Shown: positions 63,556 through 64,000 of the stretch, in pieces
Position numbering within the stretch: position 1 is the first letter of the stretch
Layout: each line of letters begins with the position of its first letter
Assembly (NCBI RefSeq): GCF_014287675.1
Contig: NZ_JACOPQ010000002.1
Location: 372,001 to 436,000 of the forward strand
DNA length: 64,000 nucleotides
Direction: 5' to 3'
DNA from: Lawsonibacter faecis
GTDB lineage: Bacteria > Bacillota > Clostridia > Oscillospirales > Oscillospiraceae
Program-made: the position numbers and the translations under genes
The notes under the pieces: model-generated
Told to the model about the DNA's origin: nothing
Database searches by the model: none
The model's input: the letters and a program-made list of their open reading frames with translations, nothing else

Positions 63556-64000
63556 CTAAAAAACGGCGTTGTCCCCGACCGCGGCGAGGAGCGTCTCCAA
63601 AAGCGCAGGTAAAACCGCCGGGTCTCCCGGCAGGTTCACGATGAGCGCGCCGCCGCGGATCATGGCGGTCCCCCGGTCCAGCACGGCGTTTTGGGAGAGG
63701 GCGAGCCATCCCGCCCGCAGGGCGGCGGAGAGGCCGGGAACGGCGCGCTCCGCCGCGTCGCAGGCCGCCTCGGGGGCGCAGTCCCAGCGGGAGAGGCCGC
63801 AGCCGCCCACTGTGATCACCAGATCGGCCCCGCCGCACAGCCGCCGCAGCTCCGCGCCAAGCATGGCGCGGTCGCAGGGGAGGAGGCCGGTGGAGACGAC
63901 CCGCCAGCCTGCGCCGTTCAGGCAGCGGACAGCCACGGGCCCGGCGGCGTCAGGCCGCTCCCCGGCGTAGGCGGCGTCGCTCACGGAGAGAACGGCGGCC
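63556..64000 (-). CDS. MogA/MoaB-like molybdopterin-binding protein (5' end outside window)
   Basis: The frame runs off the right edge; AAVLSVSDAAYAGERPDAAGP at the visible start is the usual MoaB/MogA opening after a few missing residues. The substrate site reads VITVGGCGLSRWDCAPEA where the family has GGTGLSPRDVTPEA, and NLPGDP near the end fits the family. It would adenylylate molybdopterin or act as a relative. Variations at the GTG and PRD positions may alter activity. Confidence 0.8.
   Translation of the reverse strand, partial: AAVLSVSDAAYAGERPDAAGPVAVRCLNGAGWRVVSTGLLPCDRAMLGAELRRLCGGADLVITVGGCGLSRWDCAPEAACDAAERAVPGLSAALRAGWLALSQNAVLDRGTAMIRGGALIVNLPGDPAVLPALLETLLAAVGDNAVF

Noticed and set aside
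1..64000. CRISPR arrays, rRNA genes, complete IS elements
   Set aside because: No regularly spaced repeats, rRNA-like sequence or IS with terminal repeats and transposase was found.

Overview
The window is almost entirely one integrated conjugative element (ICE) in the chromosome of a high-GC gut Firmicute. The gene families, Shine-Dalgarno sites and TTG starts, and the GC-rich flanking genes at 58.9-64 kb fit the Oscillospiraceae/Ruminococcaceae. The species cannot be read from the sequence. The element belongs to the broad Tn1549/CTn family. It ends at the 3' end of a tRNA-Ser(CGA) gene (58452-58539, minus strand), next to its excisionase and tyrosine integrase. Its other end lies left of base 1.

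Region by region: 0-13.3 kb is the transfer operon (DUF3846, PcfB, VirD4/TraG, Maff2, TrbL-like, PrgI, VirB4, a BRO-type antirepressor, NlpC/P60 hydrolase, DUF4315, DUF4366/SH3, topoisomerase III). 13.4-15.8 kb holds an ArdC/YodL-type protein and a transposon-transfer-assisting protein. 16.1-17.6 kb is an AbiEi/AbiEii module set between backbone genes. 17.7-29.8 kb is a giant MutS-I/methylase/SNF2-helicase gene. TnpV is encoded inside it in another frame, and a complete group II intron (24889-27726) interrupts it just after the DEAH-like box. Removing the intron joins the exons in frame (7213 + 2057 nt, 3089 codons plus stop). 29.9-32.6 kb carries DUF3849, MobC, a small membrane protein and the MOB relaxase.

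Two AT-richer cargo blocks interrupt the GC-rich backbone. Cargo 1 (32.7-44.8 kb) has a minus-strand operon for a vWA/hydrolase/Big_2 surface protein with a lipoprotein and zinc-ribbon partners, a serine recombinase, and a plus-strand exported-peptide/ABC transporter module. Cargo 2 (48.3-53.5 kb) encodes an exported protein, two FtsX-like permeases, an ATPase, an ECF sigma factor and a zf-HC2 anti-sigma. It is bounded by 134-bp direct repeats that differ at one base. Between the blocks lies a control island (WYL regulator, LexA-like repressor with its own LexA box, ImmA-like peptidase, zinc-ribbon protein). After cargo 2 come a sigma-like protein, a strongly structured non-coding stretch, a PemK/MazF toxin, two overlapping ParB-like genes, Xis and Int.

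Right of the tRNA are chromosomal genes: a tRNA-Ser-like relic, an orphan solute-binding lipoprotein, a Cache-HAMP-GGDEF-EAL protein and a truncated MogA/MoaB-like gene.

The most interesting signals are: a shared [RK]PSVL[AG]xL motif near the C-termini of four otherwise unrelated ICE proteins (a candidate type IV secretion tag); the overprinted TnpV gene; the structured RNA before an orphan PemK toxin; and the repeat-bounded cargo 2.
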